NCBI RefSeq assembly: GCF_014205135.1
Contig: NZ_JACHMY010000001.1
Coordinates: forward strand, 8,122,001-8,186,000
Reading direction: 5' to 3'
Length of the DNA: 64,000 nucleotides
From: Kribbella italica
GTDB lineage: Bacteria; Actinomycetota; Actinomycetes; Propionibacteriales; Kribbellaceae
Position numbers and translations under genes: made by a program. Under the pieces are notes generated by a model. The model was not told where the DNA came from and did no database searches. It saw nothing but the letters and a program-made list of their open reading frames with translations. Positions 50,444-59,214 of this stretch are shown in pieces; position 1 is the first letter of the stretch; each line of letters begins with the position of its first letter.

Positions 50444-50702
50444 ACGTGGAGAACTCCGATGTTCCGGGGTACCCGGGCTGTCCGCCGGGCTGTGGATTGA
50501 CGATCCGATGGGATAACGAGTCACTCGGCCCGAAGCAACGAACTTTTGCGAAATTGTGCAAATGACGAAATGTTCGGACCGGACTGATGCCGGTCGCGGG
50601 GATCGTCAGGCCGCGGCAGCATCAGCCCGGACACCGGCGGTGAGGCCGGCAGAAGTCGTTCGCACCCGGCGCCGCCGCGGATGGGTCATCGGGGCCAGAA
50701 GT

Positions 50703-51938
50703 TCAGCCGCGGACGGTGAGGACGATCAGTACGACGTTGAGCACGGACACCGCCGCGGCGACCAGACAGGCCAGCAAAGTAGTCCGCAGGCGGTTGACCA
50801 GGGCGCCCATCACCCGCCGGGACGCGGTGAGCCGGACCAGCGGCCAGAGCGCACAGGGAATCCCGAAGCTCAGCACGACCTGGGAGACGACCAGTGCCCG
50901 GCTCGGATCGATGCCGATGGCAAGGACAATCAGCGCGGGCAGCAGCGTGATCAGCCGCCGCACGGCGAGCGGCACGTGGCGTTGCCAGAACCCTTCCAGG
51001 ATGACCGATCCGGCGTACGTGCCGACCGAGGACGACGCGAATCCGCTGGCCAGCAAGGCCAACGCAAACAGCAGAGCCGGTAGCTGGCCGAGCCGGTCGC
51101 CGATCGCCACGTGGGCGGCGTCGAGTGAGTCGGCGCCGGATCCGCTCAGTGCGGCGGCGGCGAGGACGACCATCGCCAGGTTCACCGCACCCGCCAGGGC
51201 CATCGCGACCCCGACATCGATCCGCGTTGCCCGCAGTACGCGCTGCTTGCCGGCGGCGGAGCGGATGGATTTCCAGTGCCGGTCGGTGACCAGGGCGCCG
51301 TGCAGCCAGATCGCGTGCGGCATCACGGTCGCGCCGAGCATCCCGGCCGCGAGGACCAGCGACTGGGTGCCGTCCAGTCGCGGGATCATCCCGTTCACGA
51401 CCGCTCCGGCCGAGGGCTCGGCCCTGACGGTCGACACGACGAACCCGATCAGCACCACCGCGAGCAGTCCGATGATCGCGGCCTCGAACGGGCGCTGGCC
51501 GCGTTTCGACTGATAGATCAGCAATCCGAACGAGACCGCGCCGGTGATCACGCCACCCAGCAGCAGCGGTACGCCGAACAGCAGGTTCAGCGCGATCGCT
51601 CCACCCACGACCTCGGCCAGGTCGGTCGCGATGGCCACCAGCTCGGCCTGCGCCCACAACCCGCGCGAAGTCGTCGCCCGGAACTGCTCCCGGCACAACT
51701 GCGGCAGCGTCTTCCCCGTCGCGATACTCGCCTTCGCCGCCAAGTACTGCACGAGCACAGCCATCAGGTTCGCCCCGACGACCACCCAGCACAGCAGATA
51801 CCCGTACGTCGCGCCCGCCGCGATGTTCGTCGCGAAGTTGCCCGGGTCCACGTAGGCCACCGCCGCCACGAACGCGGGCCCGAGCAGCAACAGGCTCGAA
51901 CGGTTCAGCTGACGACGTAGCGGCGCCGGTGCGTACAT
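50703..51938 (-). CDS. mntH: Nramp family manganese/iron transporter MntH
   Basis: 411 residues, about 11 helices. The helix 1 metal motif reads VAYVDPGNFATNI (DPGN), and helix 6 has LGATVMPHAIWLH with the metal-binding Met-Pro-His. It imports Mn2+ or Fe2+ with protons. ATG 51938 is preferred over upstream in-frame codons because AGGGAG lies 7 bases before it. Divergent from an ECF sigma gene across a gap with an 8-base-arm palindrome; the downstream ferritin-like gene on the same strand also concerns metals. Confidence 0.92.
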   Translation of the reverse strand: MYAPAPLRRQLNRSSLLLLGPAFVAAVAYVDPGNFATNIAAGATYGYLLCWVVVGANLMAVLVQYLAAKASIATGKTLPQLCREQFRATTSRGLWAQAELVAIATDLAEVVGGAIALNLLFGVPLLLGGVITGAVSFGLLIYQSKRGQRPFEAAIIGLLAVVLIGFVVSTVRAEPSAGAVVNGMIPRLDGTQSLVLAAGMLGATVMPHAIWLHGALVTDRHWKSIRSAAGKQRVLRATRIDVGVAMALAGAVNLAMVVLAAAALSGSGADSLDAAHVAIGDRLGQLPALLFALALLASGFASSSVGTYAGSVILEGFWQRHVPLAVRRLITLLPALIVLAIGIDPSRALVVSQVVLSFGIPCALWPLVRLTASRRVMGALVNRLRTTLLACLVAAAVSVLNVVLIVLTVRG

Positions 51939-51995
51939 GAACTCTCCCTGCGCTGGACTCGAAGCGTCCCCGGGCATTCGAAGCTACCCCGGCTC

Positions 51996-52016
51996 CGGAT
52001 GGGAGGGACCCATCCG
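51996..52016. promoter_or_regulatory. Palindrome between mntH and the ECF sigma gene
   Basis: CGGATGGG (51996-52003) and CCCATCCG (52009-52016) are perfect 8-base arms around AGGGA. The position, 58 bases from mntH and 61 bases from the sigma gene, suits a shared operator. It does not look like the usual MntR or Fur site. Confidence 0.45.
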
Positions 52017-52076
52017 CCGGACCGCCGCTCCGAACGCGCTGCGTAAGGCACCGAACACCTACGGCAAGGAGCGACC

Positions 52077-52649
52077 GTGCCCGACCGGACGGCGCCTGTC
52101 GCTTGCCCAGAGATCGACGCGATCGAGCAGACGGTCCGGCGCGCCCAGTCCGGCGACGCCGCTGCTTTCGGGGAGCTGTACGACGCCTACGTCACGACCG
52201 TCTACCGCTATGTCCTGGCCAAGGTCTCGGCCGTGCCGGTCGCCGAGGACCTCACCAGCGAGACCTTCGTCCGCGCCCTCCGCAAACTCGACTCGTACTC
52301 CGCTCCCGGCGGCAACTTCGTCGCCTGGCTGCTGACCATCGCGCGGAACCTGATCTTCGACCACTACCGCTCCGGCTGGGTCCGACTGGCGGTCGTCACC
52401 GAAGAGATCGAGCCGGAGCGCGAGCCGTCGGCAGGGCCCGAGCAGGCCGCCCTCGCGGCCTTGAGCGCCGAGCTGGTCCGCCGCGCCGTCGGCGGGCTCG
52501 CCGACGACCAGCGCGAGTGCATCGTCCTGCGCTACTTCACCGGCCTGTCCATCGCCGAGACGGCCCAGACGATGGGCCGGACCGAGGGCGCGATCAAGCA
52601 GCTGCAGTGGCGGGCCACACGCCGGTTGCAGGCACTTCTCACCGAGTGA
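52077..52649 (+). CDS. RNA polymerase ECF-type sigma factor
   Basis: 190 residues. Region 2: DAAAFGELYDAYVTTVYRYVLAKVSAVPVAEDLTSETFVRALRKLDSYSAPGGNFVAWLLTIARNLIFDHYR. Region 4: LVRRAVGGLADDQRECIVLRYFTGLSIAETAQTMGRTEGAIKQLQWRATRRLQALL. No anti-sigma gene lies beside it, since a terminator follows at once. AAGGAG lies 6 bases before GTG 52077. The target regulon is unknown. Confidence 0.92.
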   Translation: MPDRTAPVACPEIDAIEQTVRRAQSGDAAAFGELYDAYVTTVYRYVLAKVSAVPVAEDLTSETFVRALRKLDSYSAPGGNFVAWLLTIARNLIFDHYRSGWVRLAVVTEEIEPEREPSAGPEQAALAALSAELVRRAVGGLADDQRECIVLRYFTGLSIAETAQTMGRTEGAIKQLQWRATRRLQALLTE

Positions 52650-52655
52650 AACAGA

Positions 52656-52688
52656 AAGGCCCGGAACAGGTGTCCTGTTCCGGGCCTT
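52656..52688. terminator. Bidirectional intrinsic terminator
   Basis: A perfect 15-base stem, aaggcccggaacagg (52656-52670) and cctgttccgggcctt (52674-52688), with the loop TGT. It sits between the convergent sigma factor and GtrA genes, and the ends of both arms (AA/TT) suit either direction. Confidence 0.9.
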
Positions 52689-52704
52689 CGGGAGTCTGTG
52701 GAGG

Positions 52705-53358
52705 TCAGCGCACCACGGGGAGGTCGCCGGTGTTCTCGGCGTCCAGGGCGGCGGGGGAGTCCGGGGCCTTGGCCTTGTGCTCGGCCTCGTCCAGCTCGAT
52801 CTCCTCGCGGAAGACCCACTTGCGGTAGGACCAGAAGCGGAACAGCGTGCCCAGCCCGAGGCCGATCACGTTCGCCGAGATGTTGTCGGCCAGCGCGTTG
52901 TGCAGGTCCAGCACGTACCGGGAGAAGCCGAGGCAGCCGGCCGAGATCAGCAGGCCGATGCCGTTCAGCACGAAGAACAGCACGTACTCGCGGTGCAGCC
53001 CGGTGCGCTCGCGGTGCCGCCAGGTCCAGTGCCGGTTGCCCAGGTACGTCGCGACGGTGGCGACCGTGACCGAGATGAACTTCGCCGTCACCGGCCGGTC
53101 GTGCAGCATGCCGTCGCCGTGCGTCCCGAACACGACCAGCGGGTTGTCGAACACCAGCCAGTTGTAGATCGGCAGGTCGACGACCATGCCGAGCAGACCG
53201 ACCAGCCCGAACTTGGCCACTTCGTGCACCAAGTGCTCGACCTGGCGGTACAGCGTGGAGAAGATCTTCAACGGACCAGTGGACTCTCTGTGAACGGACA
53301 ACTGGCTGTGCACAGTCAGTGGGGCAGTCTTCACGGTACCCGTCGTGGGGGCCGACAC
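52705..53358 (-). CDS. GtrA family membrane protein
   Basis: 217 residues with four helices typical of GtrA: EVAKFGLVGLLGMVVDLPIYNWLVF, VTAKFISVTVATVATYLGNRHWTWR (the family's NR-W signature), EYVLFFVLNGIGLLISAGCLGFSRYVL and NVIGLGLGTLFRFWSYRKWVF. GtrA proteins are thought to flip or aid transfer of lipid-linked sugars. GTG 53358 is the longest start; later in-frame GTGs are possible. It is divergent from purK, a common actinobacterial pairing. Confidence 0.88.
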   Translation of the reverse strand: MSAPTTGTVKTAPLTVHSQLSVHRESTGPLKIFSTLYRQVEHLVHEVAKFGLVGLLGMVVDLPIYNWLVFDNPLVVFGTHGDGMLHDRPVTAKFISVTVATVATYLGNRHWTWRHRERTGLHREYVLFFVLNGIGLLISAGCLGFSRYVLDLHNALADNISANVIGLGLGTLFRFWSYRKWVFREEIELDEAEHKAKAPDSPAALDAENTGDLPVVR

Positions 53359-53426
53359 GAAAATCGCCCGCGCGCCGGGGTGGCCGCCCGCTCCCGGGTG
53401 ATGTAAGCGGCGCGATCGGAAACCAC

Positions 53427-53432
53427 TAGGCT
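53427..53432 (+). promoter_or_regulatory. -10 box of a probable leaderless purK promoter
   Basis: TAGGCT ends 6 bases before GTG 53439; no ribosome site intervenes. Confidence 0.5.
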
Positions 53433-53438
53433 CGGGCC

Positions 53439-54611
53439 GTGAAGTTCGAGCGTAAGGATCTCCCGGTCGGGACCCCCGTGGTGGGCATGGTCGGCGGCGG
53501 TCAGCTGGCCAGGATGACGCAGGAGTCGGCGGTCGCGCTGGGGATCCAGCTGCGGGTGCTGGCCGAGGGCCCGGCCGTGTCGGCGGCGCAGGCGGTGGCC
53601 GACGCGCCGGTCGGCGACTACCGCGACCCGGCGACGGTCACGGCGTTCGCCGCGGAGGCGGACGTCGTCACTTTCGACCACGAGCACGTGCCGACCGAGC
53701 TGCTCCGCGCACTGGAGGCCGCCGGCGTCGCCGTACGGCCCGGTCCGGACGCGCTCGTGCACGCACAGGACAAGGCGGTGATGCGGCAGCGCCTGGACAC
53801 CATCGACGCGCCCTCGCCGGCCCACCAGGTGGTCGCGACGCCGGCCGAGGTCGCCGACTTCGCCAAGCGCGTCGGCGGGTTCCCGATCATCCTCAAGACC
53901 ACCCGCGGCGGGTACGACGGCAAGGGCGTGTGGGTCGTCGACGGTCCCGAGGACGCCGCGGTCGCGCAGGCGTTCGGGTCCGGCGTACCGATCCTGGCCG
54001 AGGAGAAGGTCGACTTCGTCCGCGAGCTGTCCGCGATCGTCGCCCGCAGCCCGCACGGCCAGGCCGTCGCCTACCCGGTCGTCGAGTCGGTCCAGAAGGA
54101 CGGCATCTGCGTCGAGGTGACCGCGCCGGCTCCCGGACTCGACCCGGACCAGGCCGCGCAGGCGCAGCAGACCGCGCTGCGGATCGCCGGTGAGCTGGGC
54201 GTGGTCGGCATCCTCGCGGTCGAGATGTTCGAGGCGCGCGACGGCCGGCTGCTGGTCAACGAGCTCGCGATGCGCCCGCACAACACCGGCCACTGGTCGA
54301 TCGAGGGCGCGGTCACGAGCCAGTTCGAGAACCACCTGCGCGCCGTCCTGGACCTGCCGCTGGGGTCGCCGGCCGCGCGGGCGCCGTACACGGTGATGGT
54401 GAACGTGCTCGGCGGGGACGTCGAGGACATGCACCTGGGACTGCTGCACTGCATGGCGCGCGATCCGGGGCTGAAGGTGCACTTCTACGGCAAGTCCGTG
54501 AAGCCGGGCCGCAAGGTCGGGCACGTCACGGCGTACGGCGACGACCTGGACGCGGTGCGCGAACGCGCGCGGCACGCCGCGGCGTACCTGACCGGCACGA
54601 TCGACGAGTGA
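53439..54611 (+). CDS. purK: 5-(carboxyamino)imidazole ribonucleotide synthase
   Basis: 390 residues, ATP-grasp fold. Motifs: VVGMVGGGQLARMTQESAVALGIQLRVLAE, VVTFDHEHVP, ALVHAQDKAVMRQRL, IILKTTRGGYDGKGVWVV (ATP lysine loop), ILAEEKVDFVRELSAIVARS and LVNELAMRPHNTGHWSIEGAVTSQFENHLRAVLDLPLG. It makes N5-CAIR from AIR, bicarbonate and ATP in purine synthesis. purE follows 10 bases later. Confidence 0.97.
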   Translation: MKFERKDLPVGTPVVGMVGGGQLARMTQESAVALGIQLRVLAEGPAVSAAQAVADAPVGDYRDPATVTAFAAEADVVTFDHEHVPTELLRALEAAGVAVRPGPDALVHAQDKAVMRQRLDTIDAPSPAHQVVATPAEVADFAKRVGGFPIILKTTRGGYDGKGVWVVDGPEDAAVAQAFGSGVPILAEEKVDFVRELSAIVARSPHGQAVAYPVVESVQKDGICVEVTAPAPGLDPDQAAQAQQTALRIAGELGVVGILAVEMFEARDGRLLVNELAMRPHNTGHWSIEGAVTSQFENHLRAVLDLPLGSPAARAPYTVMVNVLGGDVEDMHLGLLHCMARDPGLKVHFYGKSVKPGRKVGHVTAYGDDLDAVRERARHAAAYLTGTIDE

Positions 54612-54621
54612 GGAACCGGCC

Positions 54622-55119
54622 ATGACCGTGGGCATCGTGATGGGGTCGGACTCCGACTGGCCGGTGATGAAGGCCGCGGCGGAGGTGTGCGCGGAGTTCG
54701 GCGTGACCTTCGAGGCGGACGTGATCTCCGCGCACCGGATGCCGGTGGAGATGATCGAGTACGGACGGCAGGCGCACGGCCGCGGGCTCAAGGTGCTGAT
54801 CGCCGGCGCCGGTGGCGCGGCGCACCTGCCCGGCATGCTCGCGGCGGTCACGCCGCTGCCGGTGATCGGCGTACCAGTGCCGCTGAAGTACCTGGACGGG
54901 ATGGACTCGCTGCTGTCGATCGTGCAGATGCCGGCCGGTGTCCCGGTGGCGACGGTCTCGATCGGCAACGCCCGCAACGCGGGACTGCTGGCGGTCCGGA
55001 TCCTGGCCGCGCACGACCCCGGGCTCCTGCAGAAGATGACCGACTTCCAGGACTCGCTGGCGGAGCTGGCCAAGGCCAAGGGCAGCGCGGTGCGTGAGGG
55101 CGCGGAAGAGCTGCGTTAA
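54622..55119 (+). CDS. purE: N5-carboxyaminoimidazole ribonucleotide mutase
   Basis: 165 residues, class I PurE. GIVMGSDSDWPVMKAAAEV (substrate loop), VISAHRMPVEMIEYG (catalytic His), VLIAGAGGAAHLPGMLAAVTPLPVIGVPVP and DSLLSIVQMPAGVPVATVSIGNARNAGLLAVRIL are all present. It converts N5-CAIR to CAIR. In the purK operon; GAGGAA lies 7 bases upstream of the ATG. Confidence 0.97.
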   Translation: MTVGIVMGSDSDWPVMKAAAEVCAEFGVTFEADVISAHRMPVEMIEYGRQAHGRGLKVLIAGAGGAAHLPGMLAAVTPLPVIGVPVPLKYLDGMDSLLSIVQMPAGVPVATVSIGNARNAGLLAVRILAAHDPGLLQKMTDFQDSLAELAKAKGSAVREGAEELR

Positions 55120-55185
55120 GGCCGCCCTCAGACGGTTTTCCACACCGTCGGGGCGGGTAGCCGTGAGTTCCCAACCATTGTCGTC

Positions 55186-55191
55186 TAAGGT
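55186..55191 (+). promoter_or_regulatory. -10 box of a probable leaderless promoter
   Basis: TAAGGT ends 8 bases before GTG 55200 of the MFS gene. Confidence 0.45.
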
Positions 55192-55199
55192 CGTCGATC

Positions 55200-56420
55200 G
55201 TGACTCCGCCCGCAGAACCGGATACTGAGCGCATCCCGATCCGCTACTGGATCTGGCTGCTCGGCGCGGCTGTGTCCTTGCTCGGGGACATCGCGATGAG
55301 TTTCGCCATCGGATGGTCGGCCAGTCACTACGGTGGGCAGGTCGCCGGCCTGGTGCTCCTGTTCGCCGCGGCGCCCCGCGCGGCGCTGCTGCTGATCGGC
55401 GGCGCGATCGGTGATCGCTTCGGTGCCCCGCGCGTCCTGCTGGTGAGTTGTACGGCGATGTTCGCGCTCACGGCGGCGCTGGTCCCGGTGACGATCGCCA
55501 TCGACGAGCCGGTCACCTTGCTGCTCGTCACCGCCTTGCTGGTCGGCGTGATCGACGCGTTCTTCCTTCCGTCGTCGCGTTCCATGCCGCGGCTGCTGGT
55601 CCCCGCGGCTCAGATTCCGCGGGCGATGGCCAGCTTCCAGGTCACCGGCATGGTCTTCGCCGTACTCGGTGCGGCCGTCGGTGGCGCCTTGGTCGGCTGG
55701 GCGGGACTGACCGCGGCGGCCGGTTTCGACGCCCTGACCTTCGCGGTGATGATCGTGGTGCTCCTGGTCATGGGCCGGGCGATCGCGCCGCCCCCCGCGC
55801 CGACCACGGGCATGTTCCGCTCCATCGCCGAAGGCGTGAAGGTGGCCTTCGGACGTCCGTTGACGCGGACCCTGCTGATCACCATGACCCTGGCCGCGGG
55901 CTTGCTGATGCCCATGGACGCGTTGCTGCTGCCGCTGCTGGCCCGGGACCACGGCTGGGACGCGGGCCGTGCCTCGCTGCTGATCGCGGTCCGGAGCCTC
56001 GGCGTCGGCGCGATCGCCCTGCGCATCCTGATGCGCGGCTCGTTCCAGCGACCTGGCCTGGTGGCCGGGCTGGGGCTGCTGCTGGCGTCGATCGGGTTCG
56101 TCGGCCTCGCCGTCTTCGATCCGCTGCCCCTGGCGATGGCCGCGGCGATCATCAGCGGTATCGGGGTCGGTACCTTCACCGGCCACCTGCTGCCGCTGCT
56201 GATGACCTCGGTCGAGAAGGCGTACCAATCCCGGCTGCAGTCGGTCGTGGTGCTGTGCCAGAGCCTGGCGCTGGTGGTGATGAACCCGGTGCTCGGCTTC
56301 TTCGCCGACCTGGACGCGGTCGGCATCACGGGAGTCTGTCTGGGTATCGGTGTCCTGACCGCCCTGATCGGCTTCTTCGCTCTCTCCCGCCCGGTCATGC
56401 GTAACGCGACCGTCGCCTGA
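55200..56420 (+). CDS. MFS transporter
   Basis: 406 residues, about 12 helices. WIWLLGAAVSLLGDIAMSFAIGWSASHYGG, LIGGAIGDRFGAPRVLLVSC (motif A), PSSRSMPRLLVPAAQIPRAMASFQVTGMVFAVLGAAVGGALVGWAGL and a second half with LPLLARDHGWDAGRASLLIAVRSLG. The layout resembles macrolide-efflux/enterobactin-exporter-like MFS proteins; the substrate is unknown. The stop codon lies within a hairpin terminator. Confidence 0.88.
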   Translation: MTPPAEPDTERIPIRYWIWLLGAAVSLLGDIAMSFAIGWSASHYGGQVAGLVLLFAAAPRAALLLIGGAIGDRFGAPRVLLVSCTAMFALTAALVPVTIAIDEPVTLLLVTALLVGVIDAFFLPSSRSMPRLLVPAAQIPRAMASFQVTGMVFAVLGAAVGGALVGWAGLTAAAGFDALTFAVMIVVLLVMGRAIAPPPAPTTGMFRSIAEGVKVAFGRPLTRTLLITMTLAAGLLMPMDALLLPLLARDHGWDAGRASLLIAVRSLGVGAIALRILMRGSFQRPGLVAGLGLLLASIGFVGLAVFDPLPLAMAAAIISGIGVGTFTGHLLPLLMTSVEKAYQSRLQSVVVLCQSLALVVMNPVLGFFADLDAVGITGVCLGIGVLTALIGFFALSRPVMRNATVA

Positions 56421-56439
56421 CCCCGGACGCCCCGGGGTC
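56419..56439. terminator. Hairpin between the convergent MFS and UDP-sugar dehydrogenase genes
   Basis: GACCCCGG (56419-56426) pairs with CCGGGGTC (56432-56439) across a 5-base loop, and TTCGGG follows. It begins within the MFS stop codon and lies 14 bases from the opposed gene's stop. Confidence 0.6.
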
Positions 56440-56453
56440 TTCGGGATGGTGAG

Positions 56454-57794
56454 TCAGGGCTTGCCCGGGGCCCGGTAGGTCCAGCCCGCCGCGCGCCACT
56501 GGGCCGAGTCGAGCAGCAGCCTCGCGTCGAGGATCACGGGCGTGTCCACGACGTCCTTCAGCGTGACCGGGTCGAGCGCGCGGAACTCCGGCCACTCGGT
56601 CAGGTGCAGCACCAGGTGCGCGTTCTCGCACGCCTCGAGGGCCGAGCCGGCGTACCGCAGGGTCGGGCGGACGCGGCGTGCGTTCTCCATCGCCTCCGGG
56701 TCGTACACGGTGACGGTCGCGCCGTGCAGCTGGATCCGGCCGGCGATGTCGAGTGCGGGCGAGTCCCGGACGTCGTCGGTGCCGGCCTTGAAGGCGGCGC
56801 CGAGCACGGTCACGTTGCGGCCGACCCAGGCGGCGCCGAGCAGTTCGTGGGTGACGTCGACGATCCGCGCCCGGCGCCGGTAGTTGATGTCGTCGACCTC
56901 GCGGAGGAACGTGATGACCTCCTCGACCCCGAGCTCACCGGCCCGGGCCATGAAGGCGCGCAGGTCCTTGGGCAGGCAGCCGCCGCCGTACCCGGGGCCG
57001 GCGTTCAGCATGCCGCGGCCGATCCGCTTGTCGAAGCCGAGTGCGTCGGCCAGTTGCGTCACGTCGGCGCCGGTCGCGTCGGCCATCTCCGACAGCGCGT
57101 TGATGAACGAGATCTTCGTGGCCAGGAAGGCGTTCGCGCCGCCCTTGACCAGCTCGGCGGTCGGCAGGTTGCAGACCACGACCGGCGTTCCCTCGGCGAG
57201 CGGCGTCGCGAACACCTGCCGCAGCGTCGCCTCGGCCTCAGGAGTCTGTACGCCGAACACCAGGCGGTCCGGGTGCAGCGTGTCGTCGACGCCGTGCGCC
57301 TCCCGCAGGAACTCCGGCTGCCAGGCGATCTCGACGCCGGCCCCGGCCGGGGACTCGGCGTGGAACCGCTGCTCGACCAGCTTCGACGTACCGACCGGGA
57401 CGGTCGAGCGCCCGACGACGAGCGTCGGCCGGGTCAGCAGCGGCGCGAGCATGTCGACGACCGAGTTGACCTGCGCGAGGTCGGCGGCGTCGCTGCCCTC
57501 GGTCTGCGGGGTCCCGACGCAGATGAAGTGGACGTCGGCCCAGTCGGCGATCTCGCGGTAGTCCTTGGTGAACCGCAGCCGCCCGGAGTCGACGTGCTTC
57601 TTCAGCAGCGGGTCCAGCCCCGGCTCGTACAGCGGGGCCTTGCCGTCGTTGAGCAGCTTCAGCCGGTGCTCGTCGATCTCGACGCCGATCACGTCGAAGC
57701 CGAACTCGGCCATACCCGCGGCGGTGTTCGCGCCGAGGTAGTTGGTCCCGATCACCGCGATCCGCAGCGAGCCGGTGGGCGTGCCTTCAGTCAT
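56454..57794 (-). CDS. UDP-glucose/GDP-mannose dehydrogenase family protein
   Basis: 446 residues. NAD domain RIAVIGTNYLGANTAAGMAEFGFDVIGVEID, VHFICVGTPQTE, RSTVPVGTSKLV, the substrate-binding region QPEFLREAHGVDDTLHPDRLVFG, catalytic Cys273 in GYGGGCLPKDLRAF, and C-terminal VTVLGAAFKAGTDDVRDSPALDI. The usual GxGYVG loop reads GTNYLG. It oxidises a UDP-sugar (most likely UDP-glucose to UDP-glucuronate) for polysaccharide synthesis. ATG 57794 is preferred over longer in-frame starts because a TAGAGT box ends 7 bases upstream. Confidence 0.92.
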   Translation of the reverse strand: MTEGTPTGSLRIAVIGTNYLGANTAAGMAEFGFDVIGVEIDEHRLKLLNDGKAPLYEPGLDPLLKKHVDSGRLRFTKDYREIADWADVHFICVGTPQTEGSDAADLAQVNSVVDMLAPLLTRPTLVVGRSTVPVGTSKLVEQRFHAESPAGAGVEIAWQPEFLREAHGVDDTLHPDRLVFGVQTPEAEATLRQVFATPLAEGTPVVVCNLPTAELVKGGANAFLATKISFINALSEMADATGADVTQLADALGFDKRIGRGMLNAGPGYGGGCLPKDLRAFMARAGELGVEEVITFLREVDDINYRRRARIVDVTHELLGAAWVGRNVTVLGAAFKAGTDDVRDSPALDIAGRIQLHGATVTVYDPEAMENARRVRPTLRYAGSALEACENAHLVLHLTEWPEFRALDPVTLKDVVDTPVILDARLLLDSAQWRAAGWTYRAPGKP

Positions 57795-57801
57795 GCGGGC
57801 G

Positions 57802-57807
57802 ACTCTA
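57802..57807 (-). promoter_or_regulatory. -10 box of a probable leaderless promoter
   Basis: On the minus strand TAGAGT ends 7 bases before ATG 57794. Confidence 0.5.
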
Positions 57808-57915
57808 CCGACGCGACTTTCCGGTCGGTGAACGGCGCTGGTCGGCCCGGTGCCGGTGGGTGCGCCGTACGTCACGTTCCGGTGCCGGCGGCTCCCGGTC
57901 CGCGGCGATCCGTCG

Positions 57916-57921
57916 TAGATT
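57916..57921 (+). promoter_or_regulatory. -10 box of a probable leaderless promoter
   Basis: TAGATT ends 7 bases before GTG 57929 of the acyl-CoA dehydrogenase gene. Confidence 0.5.
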
Positions 57922-57928
57922 GAAACTC

Positions 57929-59092
57929 GTGAGTAACTCATTCGACCTGTACGCGCTGTCCGAGGAGCACGACGCGATCCGGGCGGCGGTCCGCGACGTC
58001 TGCGACGCCAAGGTGGCCCCGCACGCCGGGGACGTCGACGAGCTCGCCGAGTTCCCGAAGGCGTCGTACGACGCGCTCAAGGCCTCGGACTTCCACGCCC
58101 CGCACATCCCGGAGGCCTACGGCGGCGCCGGCGCGGACGCGCTGGCCACGGTGATCGTGATCGAGGAGGTGGCCCGCGCCTGCGCGTCCACCTCGCTGAT
58201 CCCCGCGGTGAACAAGCTCGGCACGCTGCCGCTGCTGCTGTCGGCGTCCGAAGAGGTCAAGCAGCGCTACCTGCCGCCGGTCGCGTCCGGCGACGCGATG
58301 TTCTCGTACTGCCTGTCCGAGCCGGAAGCCGGTTCGGACGCGGTGTCGATGAAGACCCGCGCGGTCGCCGACGGCGACGACTTCGTGCTGAACGGCGTGA
58401 AGCGCTGGATCACCAACGCCGGCGTCAGCGACTACTACACGGTCTTCGCGGTGACCGATCCCGACGCCCGCTCGAAGGGCATCTCCGCCTTCGTGGTCGA
58501 GAAGGCCGACGAGGGCGTGTCCTTCGGCGCCCCGGAGAAGAAGCTCGGCATCAAGGGGTCGCCGACCCGCGAGGTGTACTTCGACAACGTCCGGATCCCG
58601 GCGTCGCGGATGATCGGCGACCCGGGCACCGGCTTCGGCACGGCGATGGCGACGCTCGACCACACCCGCGTCACGATCGCCGCCCAGGCGCTCGGCATCG
58701 CGCAGGGTGCGCTCGACTACGCGCTCGGGTACGTCAAGGAGCGCAAGCAGTTCGGCAAGGCGATCGCGGAGTTCCAGGGCCTGCAGTTCATGCTCGCCGA
58801 CATGGGCATGAAGCTCGAGGCCGCCCGCCAGCTCACGTACGCCGCGGCCGCCCGCTCCGAACGGGGAGACGCGGATCTCACCTACTTCGGCGCCGCCGCC
58901 AAGTGCTTCGCCTCCGACGTCGCGATGGCCGTCACCACCGACGCCGTCCAGCTCCTCGGCGGCTACGGCTACACCCACGACTACCCGGTCGAACGCATGA
59001 TGCGCGACGCCAAGATCACCCAGATCTACGAAGGCACCAACCAGGTCCAGCGCATCGTGATGGCCCGGCAGCTGCTGAAGGGCCTGGGCTGA
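57929..59092 (+). CDS. Acyl-CoA dehydrogenase
   Basis: 387 residues. FDLYALSEEHDAIRAAVRDVCDAKVAPHA, HIPEAYGGAGADALATVIVIEEVARACASTS, CLSEPEAGSDAVSMKTRAV, RWITNAGVSDYYTVFAVTD, LDHTRVTIAAQALGIAQGALDYALGYVKERKQFGKAIAEFQGLQFMLADM and LLGGYGYTHDYPVERMMRDAKITQIYEGTNQVQRIVMARQLL. The Glu of IYEGTNQVQR is the probable catalytic base of short-chain-type enzymes. In actinomycetes this gene commonly lies near purK-purE, as here. GTG 57929 fits both the conserved start and the leaderless promoter. Confidence 0.94.
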   Translation: MSNSFDLYALSEEHDAIRAAVRDVCDAKVAPHAGDVDELAEFPKASYDALKASDFHAPHIPEAYGGAGADALATVIVIEEVARACASTSLIPAVNKLGTLPLLLSASEEVKQRYLPPVASGDAMFSYCLSEPEAGSDAVSMKTRAVADGDDFVLNGVKRWITNAGVSDYYTVFAVTDPDARSKGISAFVVEKADEGVSFGAPEKKLGIKGSPTREVYFDNVRIPASRMIGDPGTGFGTAMATLDHTRVTIAAQALGIAQGALDYALGYVKERKQFGKAIAEFQGLQFMLADMGMKLEAARQLTYAAAARSERGDADLTYFGAAAKCFASDVAMAVTTDAVQLLGGYGYTHDYPVERMMRDAKITQIYEGTNQVQRIVMARQLLKGLG

Positions 59093-59214
59093 GTCGACCC
59101 GCTCGGTGCGCGATCACGCAGTACGGGAGGGCAGAGAAGCCGCCTGACGGTCGATGACCGCCATCCGTCGACCGGCCGCGTTTGTAAGGTGCGGGCCACG
59201 GGGGTGGTGGCTGG

